A stretch of 64,000 nucleotides of DNA, from contig CP034537.1 of assembly GCA_004000515.1 (NCBI GenBank), forward strand, positions 7,089,501 to 7,153,500, in the 5' to 3' direction. A program made the position numbers and the translations under genes. The stretch comes from Pseudomonas poae. Its GTDB lineage: Bacteria; Pseudomonadota; Gammaproteobacteria; Pseudomonadales; Pseudomonadaceae. Shown here in pieces: positions 51,230-60,935 of this stretch. Under the pieces are notes generated by a model. The model did not search any database, had not been told where the DNA came from, and saw nothing but the letters and a program-made list of their open reading frames with translations. Each line of letters opens with the position of its first letter. The first letter of the stretch is position 1.

Positions 51230-51993
51230 GCCGCGAGATCCTGAAAGTCGAAAACTTGAGCATGCGCTTCGGCGGTTTGCTCGCGGTCAATGGCGTAGCC
51301 CTGACCGTGAAAGAGAAACAAGTAGTTGCATTGATCGGCCCCAACGGCGCCGGCAAGACCACGGTGTTCAACTGCCTCACCGGTTTCTACAAGCCGAGCG
51401 GCGGCAGCATCCTGCTGGACGGCCAACCGATCCAGGGCCTGGCCGGCCACGAGATCGCCCGCAAGGGCGTGGTGCGAACCTTCCAGAACGTGCGGTTGTT
51501 CAAAGACATGACGGCGGTCGAGAACTTGCTGATCGCCCAGCACCGTCACCTGAACACCAACTTCTTTGCAGGCCTGTTCAAGACGCCGTCGTTCCGCAAG
51601 AGCGAACGCGAGGCCATGGAGTACGCGGCGTACTGGCTGGACAAGGTCAACCTGACCGAGTTCGCCAACCGCCCTGCTGGCACCCTGGCCTACGGTCAGC
51701 AACGTCGCCTGGAAATCGCCCGCTGCATGATGACCCGCCCGCGGATCCTGATGCTCGACGAACCGGCTGCCGGCCTGAACCCCAAGGAAACCGAAGACCT
51801 CAAGGCGCTGATCAGCGTGCTGCGTGAGGAAAACAACGCCACGGTGCTGTTGATCGAGCACGACATGAAACTGGTCATGAGCATTTCCGACCACATCGTG
51901 GTGATCAACCAGGGCACGCCACTGGCCAACGGAACGCCGGAGCAGATCCGCGACAATCCTGAAGTGATCAAAGCCTATTTGGGGGAAGCGTAA
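51226..51993 (+). CDS. livG: Branched-chain amino-acid ABC transporter ATPase LivG
   Basis: The 255-residue ATPase has Walker [17 protein letters not shown], signature [15 protein letters not shown] (a divergent YGQQR form typical of LivG), Walker [17 protein letters not shown] and H-loop IEHDMKLVM. Works as a heterodimer with LivF. Intact. Confidence 0.95.
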
Positions 51994-51994
51994 A

Positions 51995-52696
51995 ATGCTG
52001 CAATTCGAAAACGTTTCCACTTTCTACGGCAAGATCCAGGCCCTGCACAGCGTCAACGTGGAAGTGCGCCAGGGTGAGATCGTCACGCTGATCGGCGCCA
52101 ACGGTGCGGGTAAATCGACCTTGCTGATGACCCTGTGCGGTTCGCCGCAGGCTCACAGCGGCAGCATCCGCTACATGGGTGAAGAGCTGGTGGGGCAACA
52201 GTCGTCGCACATCATGCGCAAGAGCATTGCCGTGGTGCCGGAAGGCCGTCGCGTGTTCTCGCGGCTGACCGTGGAGGAGAACCTGGCCATGGGCGGGTTC
52301 TTCACCGACAAAGGCGACTATCAGGAGCAGATGGATAAGGTGCTGCACCTGTTCCCCCGGCTCAAGGAACGCTTCAGCCAGCGTGGCGGCACCATGTCCG
52401 GTGGCGAGCAGCAAATGCTCGCCATTGGCCGGGCGCTGATGAGCAAGCCCAAGTTGTTGCTGCTCGACGAACCGTCTCTTGGCCTGGCCCCGATCATCAT
52501 CCAGCAGATCTTCGACATCATCGAACAGCTGCGCAAGGACGGTGTAACGGTGTTCCTGGTGGAACAGAACGCCAACCAGGCACTGAAAATCGCCGACCGC
52601 GCCTATGTGTTGGAAAACGGCCGGGTGGTGATGCAGGGCACGGGTGAGCAATTGCTGACCGATCCGAAGGTGCGTGAGGCGTACCTAGGCGGTTAA
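51995..52696 (+). CDS. livF: Branched-chain amino-acid ABC transporter ATPase LivF
   Basis: The 233-residue ATPase has Walker A GANGAGKSTLLMTLCG, the signature TMSGGEQQMLAIGRALM and Walker B LLLLDEPSLGLAP. It starts one base after the livG stop and is last in the operon; a 37-bp perfect REP palindrome follows 27 bases later and may act as the end of the transcript. Intact. Confidence 0.95.
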   Translation: MLQFENVSTFYGKIQALHSVNVEVRQGEIVTLIGANGAGKSTLLMTLCGSPQAHSGSIRYMGEELVGQQSSHIMRKSIAVVPEGRRVFSRLTVEENLAMGGFFTDKGDYQEQMDKVLHLFPRLKERFSQRGGTMSGGEQQMLAIGRALMSKPKLLLLDEPSLGLAPIIIQQIFDIIEQLRKDGVTVFLVEQNANQALKIADRAYVLENGRVVMQGTGEQLLTDPKVREAYLGG

Positions 52697-52723
52697 CTCA
52701 AAACATGTGAGAGCTGGCTTGTG

Positions 52724-52802
52724 GGAGCTGGCTTGCCTGCGATAGCATCAACTCGGTGTGACTGACACACCGAGTTGATGCTATCGCAGGCAAGCCAGCT
52801 CC
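52724..52802. repeat. REP doublet with perfect 37-bp arms
   Basis: The left arm 52724-52760 and right arm 52766-52802 are exact complements, separated by ACTGA. The arms start GGAGCTGGCTTGCCTGCGAT and reach into a non-REP core (AGCATCAACTCGGTGTG). It is the longest perfect hairpin in the window. Confidence 0.88.
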
Positions 52803-52858
52803 ATTTGCCTTGTGTGATCGTTAGATTTTGCGAAGCCTGAAATTATTTTCGACAGGCT

Positions 52859-52883
52859 TGTAACAGATTCCTTCCCGTCGTCT
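52859..52883 (+). promoter_or_regulatory. Candidate ECF-sigma promoter of the bufferin operon
   Basis: TGTAAC (52859-52864) and CGTCT (52879-52883) have a 14-base spacer, resembling ECF-type -35 and -10 elements. In Caulobacter the homologous gig operon is controlled by an ECF sigma factor. No sigma gene is in the window, so the assignment is tentative. Confidence 0.45.
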
Positions 52884-52941
52884 CTAGTGGTACAAGCAGG
52901 CACTCAAGCCCGCCAACTCAACCCACTGCTGGAGATACACC

Positions 52942-53238
52942 ATGACTACCAAACTGTCCGCCGCCTCCCTCATCCTGGCCCTGGGTTCTGCCCTGAGCCT
53001 GTCCACCCTGGCCACCACCGCTCACGCGGCCGATGACATGCAAAAGTGCTTCGGCGTCGCTGAAGCAGGCAAGAACGATTGCGCTGCGGGCGCCGGTACT
53101 TCCTGCGCTGGCACCTCGAAAGTCAAAGACCAGGCCAACGCCTGGAAACTGGTTCCGGCCGGCACCTGCGCCAAAACCCCAAGCTCCACCTCGCCGACCG
53201 GTTTCGGCCAGGAAGCAGCCTTCACCGCCAAGTCCTGA
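52942..53238 (+). CDS. bufA: Bufferin precursor peptide, DUF2282 (BufA1-like)
   Basis: The 98-residue exported peptide has a cleavable signal ([20 protein letters not shown], cut before ADD) and four cysteines in the bufferin-1 arrangement: [27 protein letters not shown] and [11 protein letters not shown]. In bufferins these Cys are modified to thiooxazole groups that chelate copper in the periplasm. ATG follows GGAG. It is immediately followed by the modification enzymes bufB and bufC. Gene name given by this family and layout. Confidence 0.82.
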   Translation: MTTKLSAASLILALGSALSLSTLATTAHAADDMQKCFGVAEAGKNDCAAGAGTSCAGTSKVKDQANAWKLVPAGTCAKTPSSTSPTGFGQEAAFTAKS

Positions 53239-53261
53239 TTGCTAGTCACGCCTGAGTACTG

Positions 53262-54141
53262 ATGATGACCCTTTCATCCCTGCACGCTGTCTCCCAGGCT
53301 CAGGCGCCCGCCCTACCGCGTCGGGCCGGGCTGGGGCTCAAGCCCGAGCACTTTATCGAAGTGCTCGACACTTCGCCCGACATCGGTTTTTTTGAAGTGC
53401 ACGCCGAAAACTACATGGTTGCCGGCGGACCGTTTCATCACTACCTGGGGTTGATCCGCGAACAGTACCCCCTGTCGTTGCACGGCGTGGGCCTGTCCAT
53501 CGGCGGCGAAGGCCCGTTGTGTCGTGCACACCTGGCACGCCTGGCAACGCTGATCGAACGCTATCAACCCCACTCTTTTTTCCGAACACCTGGCCTGGTC
53601 GAGCCACGGCCCGGTGTTCCTCAATGACCTGCTGCCCCTGGCCTACGACAGCACTACCCTGCAACGGGTGTGCGAACACGTTGACCAAGTGCAGAGCGCC
53701 CTCAAGCGGCCGATGCTGCTGGAGAACCCATCGACCTACCTGCAATTCCAGCGCTCTACCCTGGACGAGACGGACTTCATCAGCGAGATCATCCGTCGCA
53801 CAGGCTGTGGCTTGCTGCTGGATGTGAACAACGTCTACGTGTCCTGCATCAACCACCAGCGCGATCCGCAGTCCTACGTCGATGCTCTGCCGTTGCACGC
53901 AGTGGGTGAGATTCATCTGGCAGGTTTTGCCGAAGACACTGACAGCCTCGGTGACCGCCTGTTGATCGATGACCACGGTGCACCTATCGATAACGCCGTG
54001 TGGCAGTTGTACGAAAGGGTACTGGAGCGTGTCGGCCCGATGGCGACATTGATCGAACGCGACAACCAAGTGCCTGCATTCAACGTGCTGCTGGCCGAAG
54101 CCCAACACGCCGAATGGCATCTTTCGCAGGTGAGCCCATGA
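53262..54141 (+). CDS. bufB: DUF692 (MbnB-like) multinuclear iron peptide-modifying enzyme, BufB (frameshifted)
   Basis: A TIM-barrel enzyme of about 292 residues. The metal-site residues are in [65 protein letters not shown] and [10 protein letters not shown]. One T must be removed from the T6 run at 53576-53581 to join the two halves. By analogy to MbnB/BufB it oxidises Cys in the precursor. The start is ATG 53262 or 53265. It overlaps bufC by ATGA. Confidence 0.85.
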
Positions 54142-54914
54142 GCTTGCACGACGCCTTTGCCAAGGCCCTGTTGGACCCCGAACTGTCCTGCCCCGACGGT
54201 CTGTTCAGCAGCAATGGTGCCGACCCGCAAAGCCGCTTTGCGGTCTATCGCAACAACGTGCATAGCTCATTGATCAATGCATTGGTGACTGCGTACCCCG
54301 TGACCTTGCAGCTGGTGGGCGATGAGTTTTTCCGCGCCATGGCCAGCATTTTCGTTCAGGCGCACCCGCCCACCAGCCCGCTGATCAGTCAGTACGGCAG
54401 CACGTTTGCCCAGTTCATCCAAGGTTTCGAGCCCGCGGCCAGCGTGCCTTACCTGGCGGACATCGCGCGGCTGGAACGCTTGCGGGTCTGCGCCTATCAC
54501 GCGGCCGACTGCACGCCGCTGGACCAGCAGGCTGTGCTCCAGGCCCTGCAAGGTCAGGACGACGTGGGCGGGTTACGCCTGCAATTGCACCCTTCGCTGT
54601 CTACCCTCGATTCGGCATACGCCGTTGTCGCCGTGTGGGCGGCGCATCAGACCGAAGCCGGCGTTGCCACCCTCAACCCTTGGCATGCCCAGGGTGCGTT
54701 GGTGTTGCGCGCAGGCCTTGAGGTCAAGGTGTTCGCCATCGACCAGGGCTCAGTAGTGTTTATCAACTGCCTGGCCCACGGCACGCCATTGGAGAAAGCC
54801 ATTGAACAAGCCCTGGGGGCTTCCCCCGAATTCGATCTGCACCAATGCCTCACGCTGTTGATCAGCCGCAATGCCATTACCCATTTGCACTTAGAACAAA
54901 AGGTATCGACATGA
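54138..54914 (+). CDS. bufC: DUF2063 (HvfC/BufC-like) partner protein
   Basis: The 258-residue protein has the N-terminal HvfC/BufC fold (SRFAVYRNNVHSSLINALVT, AYPVTLQLVGDEFFRAMASI) that in homologous systems binds the precursor leader and presents it to BufB. ATG 54138 overlaps bufB; its stop overlaps doxX. Intact. Role inferred from bufferin/HvfABC systems. Confidence 0.83.
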   Translation: MSLHDAFAKALLDPELSCPDGLFSSNGADPQSRFAVYRNNVHSSLINALVTAYPVTLQLVGDEFFRAMASIFVQAHPPTSPLISQYGSTFAQFIQGFEPAASVPYLADIARLERLRVCAYHAADCTPLDQQAVLQALQGQDDVGGLRLQLHPSLSTLDSAYAVVAVWAAHQTEAGVATLNPWHAQGALVLRAGLEVKVFAIDQGSVVFINCLAHGTPLEKAIEQALGASPEFDLHQCLTLLISRNAITHLHLEQKVST

Positions 54915-55396
54915 AGACTTCCGCACCGTGCCTGGTGAAACGGGTCATCCAGCTTTTCGAACAAATTCCCTACAGCCTCATCGCCTTTGTCGCGCGCTTC
55001 TCCATCGCCGCCGTGTTCTGGAAGTCCGGGCAAACCAAAGTCGAAGGCTTTGCCATCGACCTGATCGGCGGCACCTTCCAGTTGGGCGAACCGCGACTCG
55101 CCGCCTCGACCCTGCCGCTGTTTCGCAGCGAATACCATGTGCCGCTGCTGTCGCCGGAGGTGGCTGCGCATATGGCGGCGTTTGCCGAGCATTTCTTCCC
55201 GGTGCTGATCCTGGTGGGGTTCGCGACGCGCTTCTCGGCCCTGGCGCTGGTTGGCATGACGCTGGTGATTCAACTGTTTGTCTACCCCGACGCCTACCCT
55301 ACCCACGGCACCTGGATTGCGTTGTTGCTGCTGTTGGTAGCCAAGGGGCCTGGGTGCCTGTCCATCGATCATCTGATCGCCCGCCGCTACCGCTAA
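54911..55396 (+). CDS. DoxX-family membrane protein
   Basis: The 161-residue protein has about four membrane spans (SLIAFVARFSIAAVFWKSG; HFFPVLILVGFATRFSALAL; GTWIALLLLLVAKGPGCL), typical of DoxX/SURF4-like proteins that often end bufferin operons. ATG 54911 overlaps the bufC stop. It may support redox or quinone-linked steps; the function is unknown. Its end overlaps the convergent LysR gene by four bases. Confidence 0.82.
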   Translation: MKTSAPCLVKRVIQLFEQIPYSLIAFVARFSIAAVFWKSGQTKVEGFAIDLIGGTFQLGEPRLAASTLPLFRSEYHVPLLSPEVAAHMAAFAEHFFPVLILVGFATRFSALALVGMTLVIQLFVYPDAYPTHGTWIALLLLLVAKGPGCLSIDHLIARRYR

Positions 55397-56301
55397 AGCC
55401 GGTCGAGGGCTTCGCCGCTGCGCTTGAACCAATCCACCAGGTAATCGGCCAACACTTGGGTGCGACGCGGCAGGCCGCCCTGGTAGGGATGAACCAGGTA
55501 CATCGGCATGCTCCGCGTCTGATAGTCGCGCAGGAGCCAGCGCAAGCGACCGTCAGCCAATTCCGCAGGCAGTACGTAGGACGGCAAGCGGGCAATACCA
55601 GCGCCCACCAGCGCAGCCTTTTTCAACAGGTTGTAGTGGTTGGACGCAAAGGTGCCGCTGACCCGAACCCGCAACAGTTCATGCTGCTGGTGGTACAGCC
55701 ACTCTTCGCGGCCGCTGTAGTGGCTGTTGAGCAGGCAGGTGTGGGCCGCCAGGTCGGCAGGGGTCTGTGGTTCGCCGTGTTGTTCAAGGTAAGCCGGGCT
55801 GGCGCAGGTCATCTCATGCCAAGCCAATAGAGGCTTGGCAACCAGACGCTCATTTTCAATCGCGCCTGAACGCACCCCTAGATCAAACCCATCCCGCGCC
55901 AAGTCCCGGTAGCTGTTGTTCAGCTCCAGTTCGATCTGCACCTGCGGGTACTGCTTGGAAAACTCCAGCAGCAAGCCATCGAAGAACGTTTCGCCCAACG
56001 ACACCGGAACCGTCATACGCACGGGGCCGGCCAGATCGTCCTTGAGCCGCGCCAATGCCTGACGAGCGCGATCCACTTGCACCACTAACGCCTGGGCCTG
56101 GGGCAGCAACGCCGCACCGGCGGCGGTGAGGCTGAGCTTGCGGGTAGTGCGGTGCAGCAGCACCACGGAAAACTGCGCTTCCAGTTGGCTGATACGCTTG
56201 GACAATTGGCCTTTGCTGCAGCCCAGTTGTTCAGCCGCCACGGTAAAACTGCCGGCTTCGATCAGCACCGCGAAGGCTGCAAGGTCATCCATCTCGCTCA
56301 T
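55393..56301 (-). CDS. LysR-family transcriptional regulator
   Basis: The 302-residue regulator carries helix-turn-helix GSFTVAAEQLGCSKGQLSKR at about residues 17-36 and the effector domain LAGPVRMTVPVSLGETFFDG. ATG 56301 (MSEMDDLAAFAVL) is chosen; an ATG at 56325 is the alternative. It diverges from a short-chain dehydrogenase with 103 bp between starts, the classic arrangement for a LysR protein controlling its neighbour. Intact. Confidence 0.88.
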   Translation of the reverse strand: MSEMDDLAAFAVLIEAGSFTVAAEQLGCSKGQLSKRISQLEAQFSVVLLHRTTRKLSLTAAGAALLPQAQALVVQVDRARQALARLKDDLAGPVRMTVPVSLGETFFDGLLLEFSKQYPQVQIELELNNSYRDLARDGFDLGVRSGAIENERLVAKPLLAWHEMTCASPAYLEQHGEPQTPADLAAHTCLLNSHYSGREEWLYHQQHELLRVRVSGTFASNHYNLLKKAALVGAGIARLPSYVLPAELADGRLRWLLRDYQTRSMPMYLVHPYQGGLPRRTQVLADYLVDWFKRSGEALDRL

Positions 56302-56404
56302 GGATTGTTTCCATTTGAAAACCAAATGTTGCCTATTAGCACGTTTATCCGTTCAAAAGCCACACTAGACTGAACCTTCACTTATCCCCTGGAGGAACAG
56401 CACC

Positions 56405-57004
56405 ATGAAAATCCTATTGATTGGCGCCAGCGGTACTGTCGGCTCAGCAGTCAAGGCAGAGCTGGCTCAGCGTCACGATGTGATCAGCATCGGCCGCAAC
56501 AGCGGCGATTTCCAGGTGGATATCAGCGACAGCGCCTCGATCCGCAAGCTGTTCGAGCAGACCGGCAAGTTCGACGCCCTGGTCTGTGCGGCGGGCAGCG
56601 TGAACTTCGTGGCGCTTGGTGACATGAGCGAAAGTGACTTTGAACTGGGCCTGCGTGACAAGCTGATGGGCCAGGTCAACCTGCTGTTGATCGGCCGTGA
56701 ATACGCCAACGACGGCGCCTCGTTCACCTTCACCAGCGGCATTCTCAACCGAGACCCGATCCGTACCGGCGCTTCGGCCGCACTGGTCAATGGCGCCCTC
56801 GACGCATTCGTCAAAGCCGCGGCGATCGAATTGCCACGCGGCCTACGTGTCAACTCCGTAAGCCCTACGGTCCTGGTGGAAGCGATGGGCAGTTACGCGC
56901 CGTATTTCCGTGGCTACAAACCCGCGCCTGGCGCCGATGTAGCGCTGGCCTACGCCAAAAGCGTCGAAGGCTTGCAGACCGGTCAGACGTTTATCGTTGA
57001 CTGA
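56405..57004 (+). CDS. Short-chain dehydrogenase/reductase
   Basis: The 199-residue protein has a Rossmann motif (MKILLIGASGTVGSAVKAEL), the NAG-like VCAAGSVNF, and a catalytic-type region TSGILN with no clear YxxxK (the following stretch is ASAALVNGALDAFVKAAAIE). The Tyr is replaced, as in the atypical SDR group that shares this short length. It is divergent from the LysR regulator. The substrate is unknown. Confidence 0.83.
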   Translation: MKILLIGASGTVGSAVKAELAQRHDVISIGRNSGDFQVDISDSASIRKLFEQTGKFDALVCAAGSVNFVALGDMSESDFELGLRDKLMGQVNLLLIGREYANDGASFTFTSGILNRDPIRTGASAALVNGALDAFVKAAAIELPRGLRVNSVSPTVLVEAMGSYAPYFRGYKPAPGADVALAYAKSVEGLQTGQTFIVD

Positions 57005-57099
57005 ATCCGGCACCCGTAAGAATTGCCTGAAGCTGGCCGGCGGGGTTGTGATGCATCGCCAGCCTGCGTAACGTGGCGGCACTTGTCTGGAGACCCTCT

Positions 57100-57771
57100 A
57101 TGCGTGCCGCCCGTACCCTTGCCTTGTTTGCCCTGCTTCCCCTGTTCGCCGCCTGCCAGATGTTCGAGAACGAGCCAGCCAAGCCATCGCTGGTCGGGTT
57201 GACTCGCATGCAGGGCGAGCTCACGGCGGTCGGTGGCAAGCTGTTGTTCCAGCCGTGCGACGACAAACGCAACTACGTGGTCAACGATACCGGCGGCACC
57301 AACATCCTCCAGGAAGCGGCTTCCTTGGCTGGGCAACAAGGTGCACTGTTTGCCGACCTGCGGGGCAAGTTCTCCGGCGTCGCCAGCGGTACCCAGGGTT
57401 CAGTGGACCTGCAGCAGTTGTATCGCGTAGAACGGTCGACCTCGGCCTGCAACGACCCGGACTTCAAGCGCATGATCCTGCGGGCCAACGGCCATAAGCC
57501 GGCCTGGGCAATGAATGTCACCGCCAAGGGCATGGTGCTGGAACGTGAAGGCCAGCCGCCATTGGCGGTGCCGTATGTGGAAGAGCAGATCGGCGACGGC
57601 CGCTTCAACCTGATGACCGAAGCCAACAACCAGCACGTCGAACTGTGGGTGGCCCCGCAACGGTGCGTGGACAGCGTCAGCGGCAGCCTGCAACACATGA
57701 CCGCCGAATTGCGGGTCAACGGCCAGGTGCAGCGTGGCTGCGCGTCGTTCGGCGGCTCCCGCGACGACTGA
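57100..57771 (+). CDS. Lipoprotein of unknown function
   Basis: The 223-residue protein has a lipoprotein signal MRAARTLALFALLPLFAAC. The mature domain (LVGLTRMQGELTAVGGKLLF, PCDDKRNYVVND) contains paired Cys (FQPCDDK, STSACNDPD, QRCVDSVSG, QRGCASFGG), suggesting disulfides. It resembles COG3650-type envelope proteins that have an N-terminal lipid anchor. ATG 57100 is preferred to a start at 57073 because it begins the signal peptide. Confidence 0.72.
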   Translation: MRAARTLALFALLPLFAACQMFENEPAKPSLVGLTRMQGELTAVGGKLLFQPCDDKRNYVVNDTGGTNILQEAASLAGQQGALFADLRGKFSGVASGTQGSVDLQQLYRVERSTSACNDPDFKRMILRANGHKPAWAMNVTAKGMVLEREGQPPLAVPYVEEQIGDGRFNLMTEANNQHVELWVAPQRCVDSVSGSLQHMTAELRVNGQVQRGCASFGGSRDD

Positions 57772-57877
57772 TTACGCCCTGCGCTGTTTTAACATGACGG
57801 GAAACCGCCATTGGGGCTTATAATCGCCGGTTTGCAAAACAGCCGGCCTCTTTGTCCGCCGCCTACCGGATCCCGTC

Positions 57878-59491
57878 ATGTTACGAATCACCGAACTCAA
57901 GCTGCCCATCGACCATCCCGAAGAAGACCTGCGGCCTGCCATCGTGCAGCGCCTAGGCATCGCCAGTGATGACCTGCTCGATTTCACCCTGTTCAAACGC
58001 AGCTACGATGCGCGCAAGAAGTCGTCGGAGCTGTGCTTCATCTACACCATCGACTTGAACGTGAAGAGCGAAGCCGCCTTGCTGCTCAAGTTTGCCGATG
58101 ACCGCAACGTCAACCCGGCACCGGACGTCAGCTACAAAGTAGTCGGCCGGGCGCCGCAAGGCCTGACAGAGCGCCCCATCGTGGTAGGCTTCGGTCCCTG
58201 CGGCATCTTCGCCGGCCTATTGCTGGCGCAGATGGGCTTCAAGCCGATCATCCTGGAACGCGGCAAGGAAGTACGCCAGCGCACCAAGGACACGTGGGGC
58301 CTGTGGCGCAAAAGCGTGCTCAACCCAGAGTCCAACGTGCAGTTCGGTGAAGGCGGCGCCGGGACCTTTTCCGACGGCAAGCTGTACAGCCAGATCAAGG
58401 ACCCGAAATTCCACGGCCGCAAAGTCCTGCATGAGTTTGTGAAAGCGGGCGCGCCGGAAGAAATTCTCTACGTCAGCAAACCGCATATCGGTACCTTCCG
58501 CTTGACCGGCGTAGTGGAAAACATGCGCGAGCAAATCATCGCCCTGGGCGGTGAAGTGCGCTTCGAACAACGCGTCACCGACGTGCTGATCGAAGATGGC
58601 CAGTTGAACGGCGTGGTGGTCGATGGCGGCGAGCAGATCCTCTCCAAGCACGTGATCCTGGCCCTGGGCCACAGCGCCCGTGATACCTTCCGCATGCTCC
58701 ACGGCCGTGGCGTGTACATGGAGGCCAAGCCATTCTCGGTGGGTTTCCGTATCGAACACCCGCAATCGCTGATCGACGCGGCGCGCCTGGGCAAATACGC
58801 CGGCCACCCGAAACTCGGTGCCGCCGACTACAAACTGGTGCACCACGCCAAGAACGGCCGTTCGGTCTACAGCTTCTGCATGTGCCCGGGCGGCACCGTA
58901 GTGGCAGCGACGTCCGAGCCGAACCGCGTGGTCACCAACGGCATGAGCCAATACTCGCGTAACGAGCGCAATGCCAACTCCGGCATCGTGGTCGGCATCA
59001 CCCCGGAAGTGGATTACCCGGGTGGCCCGCTGGCCGGTATCGAGTTGCAGGAACGCCTGGAGTCCCACGCCTACATCCTCGGTGGCAGCAACTACGAAGC
59101 CCCGGCGCAACTGGTGGGGGATTTCATAGCCGGCAAGCCATCCACCGCCATCGGCAGTGTGGAGCCGTCCTACAAACCTGGCGTGTCATTGGGTGACCTG
59201 GCCCTGGCGCTACCCGACTTTGCCATCGAAGCGATCCGTGAAGCGCTGCCGGCATTCGAGAAGCAGATCAAAGGCTACTCGCTGCACGATGCGGTGTTGA
59301 CCGGTATCGAGACACGTACCTCGTCGCCGCTGCGGATCACCCGCAACGAATCGATGCAGAGCCTGAATGTGAAAGGGCTGTTCCCGGCCGGTGAAGGTGC
59401 GGGTTACGCGGGCGGGATTCTGTCGGCAGGTGTGGATGGGATCCGGATTGCCGAGGCGGTGGTGCGGGATATGTTGGGTATTGAGGCCTGA
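57878..59491 (+). CDS. FAD-dependent oxidoreductase (large, BaiN/YtfP-related type)
   Basis: The 537-residue protein starts with a short N-terminal domain (MLRITELKLPIDHPEEDLRP) and then the FAD motif PIVVGFGPCGIFAGLLLAQM, EGGAGTFSDGKL and the C-terminal GLFPAGEGAGYAGGILSAGV. It belongs to the group annotated only as FAD-dependent proteins; the substrate is unknown. Its neighbours do not suggest a pathway. Intact. Confidence 0.85.
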   Translation: MLRITELKLPIDHPEEDLRPAIVQRLGIASDDLLDFTLFKRSYDARKKSSELCFIYTIDLNVKSEAALLLKFADDRNVNPAPDVSYKVVGRAPQGLTERPIVVGFGPCGIFAGLLLAQMGFKPIILERGKEVRQRTKDTWGLWRKSVLNPESNVQFGEGGAGTFSDGKLYSQIKDPKFHGRKVLHEFVKAGAPEEILYVSKPHIGTFRLTGVVENMREQIIALGGEVRFEQRVTDVLIEDGQLNGVVVDGGEQILSKHVILALGHSARDTFRMLHGRGVYMEAKPFSVGFRIEHPQSLIDAARLGKYAGHPKLGAADYKLVHHAKNGRSVYSFCMCPGGTVVAATSEPNRVVTNGMSQYSRNERNANSGIVVGITPEVDYPGGPLAGIELQERLESHAYILGGSNYEAPAQLVGDFIAGKPSTAIGSVEPSYKPGVSLGDLALALPDFAIEAIREALPAFEKQIKGYSLHDAVLTGIETRTSSPLRITRNESMQSLNVKGLFPAGEGAGYAGGILSAGVDGIRIAEAVVRDMLGIEA

Positions 59492-59520
59492 CGTAAATAC
59501 TGCAAACACTGCAGTCCAAA

Positions 59521-59610
59521 TGTGGGAGCGGGCTTGCTCGCGAAGGCGTCGTGTCAGTTAAAGATGTTTTGACTGAACCACCGCATTCGCGAGCAAGCCC
59601 GCTCCCACAT
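59521..59610. repeat. REP doublet
   Basis: TGTGGGAGCGGGCTTGCTCG CGAA (59521-59544) pairs exactly with its reverse at 59586-59609. It lies between the convergent FAD oxidoreductase and CysK-like genes. Confidence 0.88.
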
Positions 59611-59625
59611 TGGTTTTGTGTTGGG

Positions 59626-60719
59626 TCAGATATTGGCGCGCAAGATGCTATCCGGCAGCGGCTCGCCGCGCTCTACACTCGCAGCAACCGCGGCGATCAA
59701 ACCGTCCAGTTCATACCCCTGCGCCGCCAACCAAGCCTGATCGTAATAGGTCGTGGCATACCGCTCTCCCCCATCACACAAGATCGCTACGATCGACCCC
59801 GACTCCCCGCCGCCTTCATCCGCTGCGCCGCCATCAGCGCGCCCACCAGGTTTGTCCCGCTCGAACCACCCACCCGGCGCCCCAACCGCTCGGCCAGGTA
59901 ATGCATGGCCGCCAGCGATAGCGCATCCGGCACCTTGACCATCGCATCGATCACCGCTGGCAGAAACGATGCCTCGACCCGTGGACGCCCAATGCCTTCG
60001 ATACGCGAACCACAATCCAGGCGCAGGCTGGCGTCGCCACTCTGGTAGAAGTCGAAAAACACCGAGCGTTCGGCATCGGCGCACAACACGCGCGTGCGAT
60101 GCTGGCGGTAACGCACATAACGCCCCAGCGTCGCCGTGGTGCCGCCCGTGCCGGGGCTGGAGATCAACCAACTGGGCTCGGGGTGCTGCTCAAAGCGCAT
60201 CTGTTGGAAGATCGATTCGGCAATGTTGTTGTTCGCCCGCCAGTCGGTCGCGCGTTCGGCGTAGGTGAATTGGTCCATGAAGTGACCACCACTTTCCTGC
60301 GCCAGGCGTTCGGATTCGGCATAGATCTGCGTCGGATCCTGTACCAGGTGGCTCTTGCCTCCGTAAAAGGCGATCTGCGCAATCTTTTCCTGGGAGGTGG
60401 TGGCCGGCATTACCGCAATAAATGGCAGGCCGAGCAATCGCGCAAAGTACGCCTCGGAAATGGCCGTAGAGCCGCTGGAGGCTTCGATCACCGGTGCACT
60501 CGGTTTGAGCCAGCCATTGCACAGCGCATACAGGAACAATGAGCGGGCCAGTCGATGTTTCAGGCTGCCGGTGGGATGGCTGGATTCGTCCTTGAAGTAC
60601 AACTCGATTCCCGGCAAACCCGGCACTGGCAAAGGGATCAGGTGCGTGTCAGCGCTACGCTGGAAGTCCGCTTCAATGATGCGAATGGCCTCACGGGCCC
60701 AGGAACGATGGTCGCTCAT
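59626..60719 (-). CDS. Cysteine synthase-like PLP enzyme (frameshifted as written)
   Basis: About 365 residues of the beta-family of PLP enzymes. Lys in [20 protein letters not shown] is the expected Schiff base residue, and [17 protein letters not shown] and [18 protein letters not shown] bind PLP phosphate and substrate. One G is missing at 59805-59808; with it [20 protein letters not shown] continues to the stop. It resembles CysK/CysM paralogs but the precise reaction is unknown. It starts 216 bp from the nhaA start, divergently. Confidence 0.83.
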
Positions 60720-60935
60720 GATGAGGATCTCTAAGAGTTTTCAGCACCAATCTTAGGATGTTTCCTACACTCCACACAGATACAGTCATGACTCAATTGG
60801 ACACACAATTACACGCCTTGAAAACCATGTCGGCGGACCCTCCGCTTATAACAAATAAGAATATAACTTTTGTTTTAACAACTAACGGTACGGGTTAGGG
60901 TACCCACCTATTGAACTTTGATTGGAGAGCACCCC

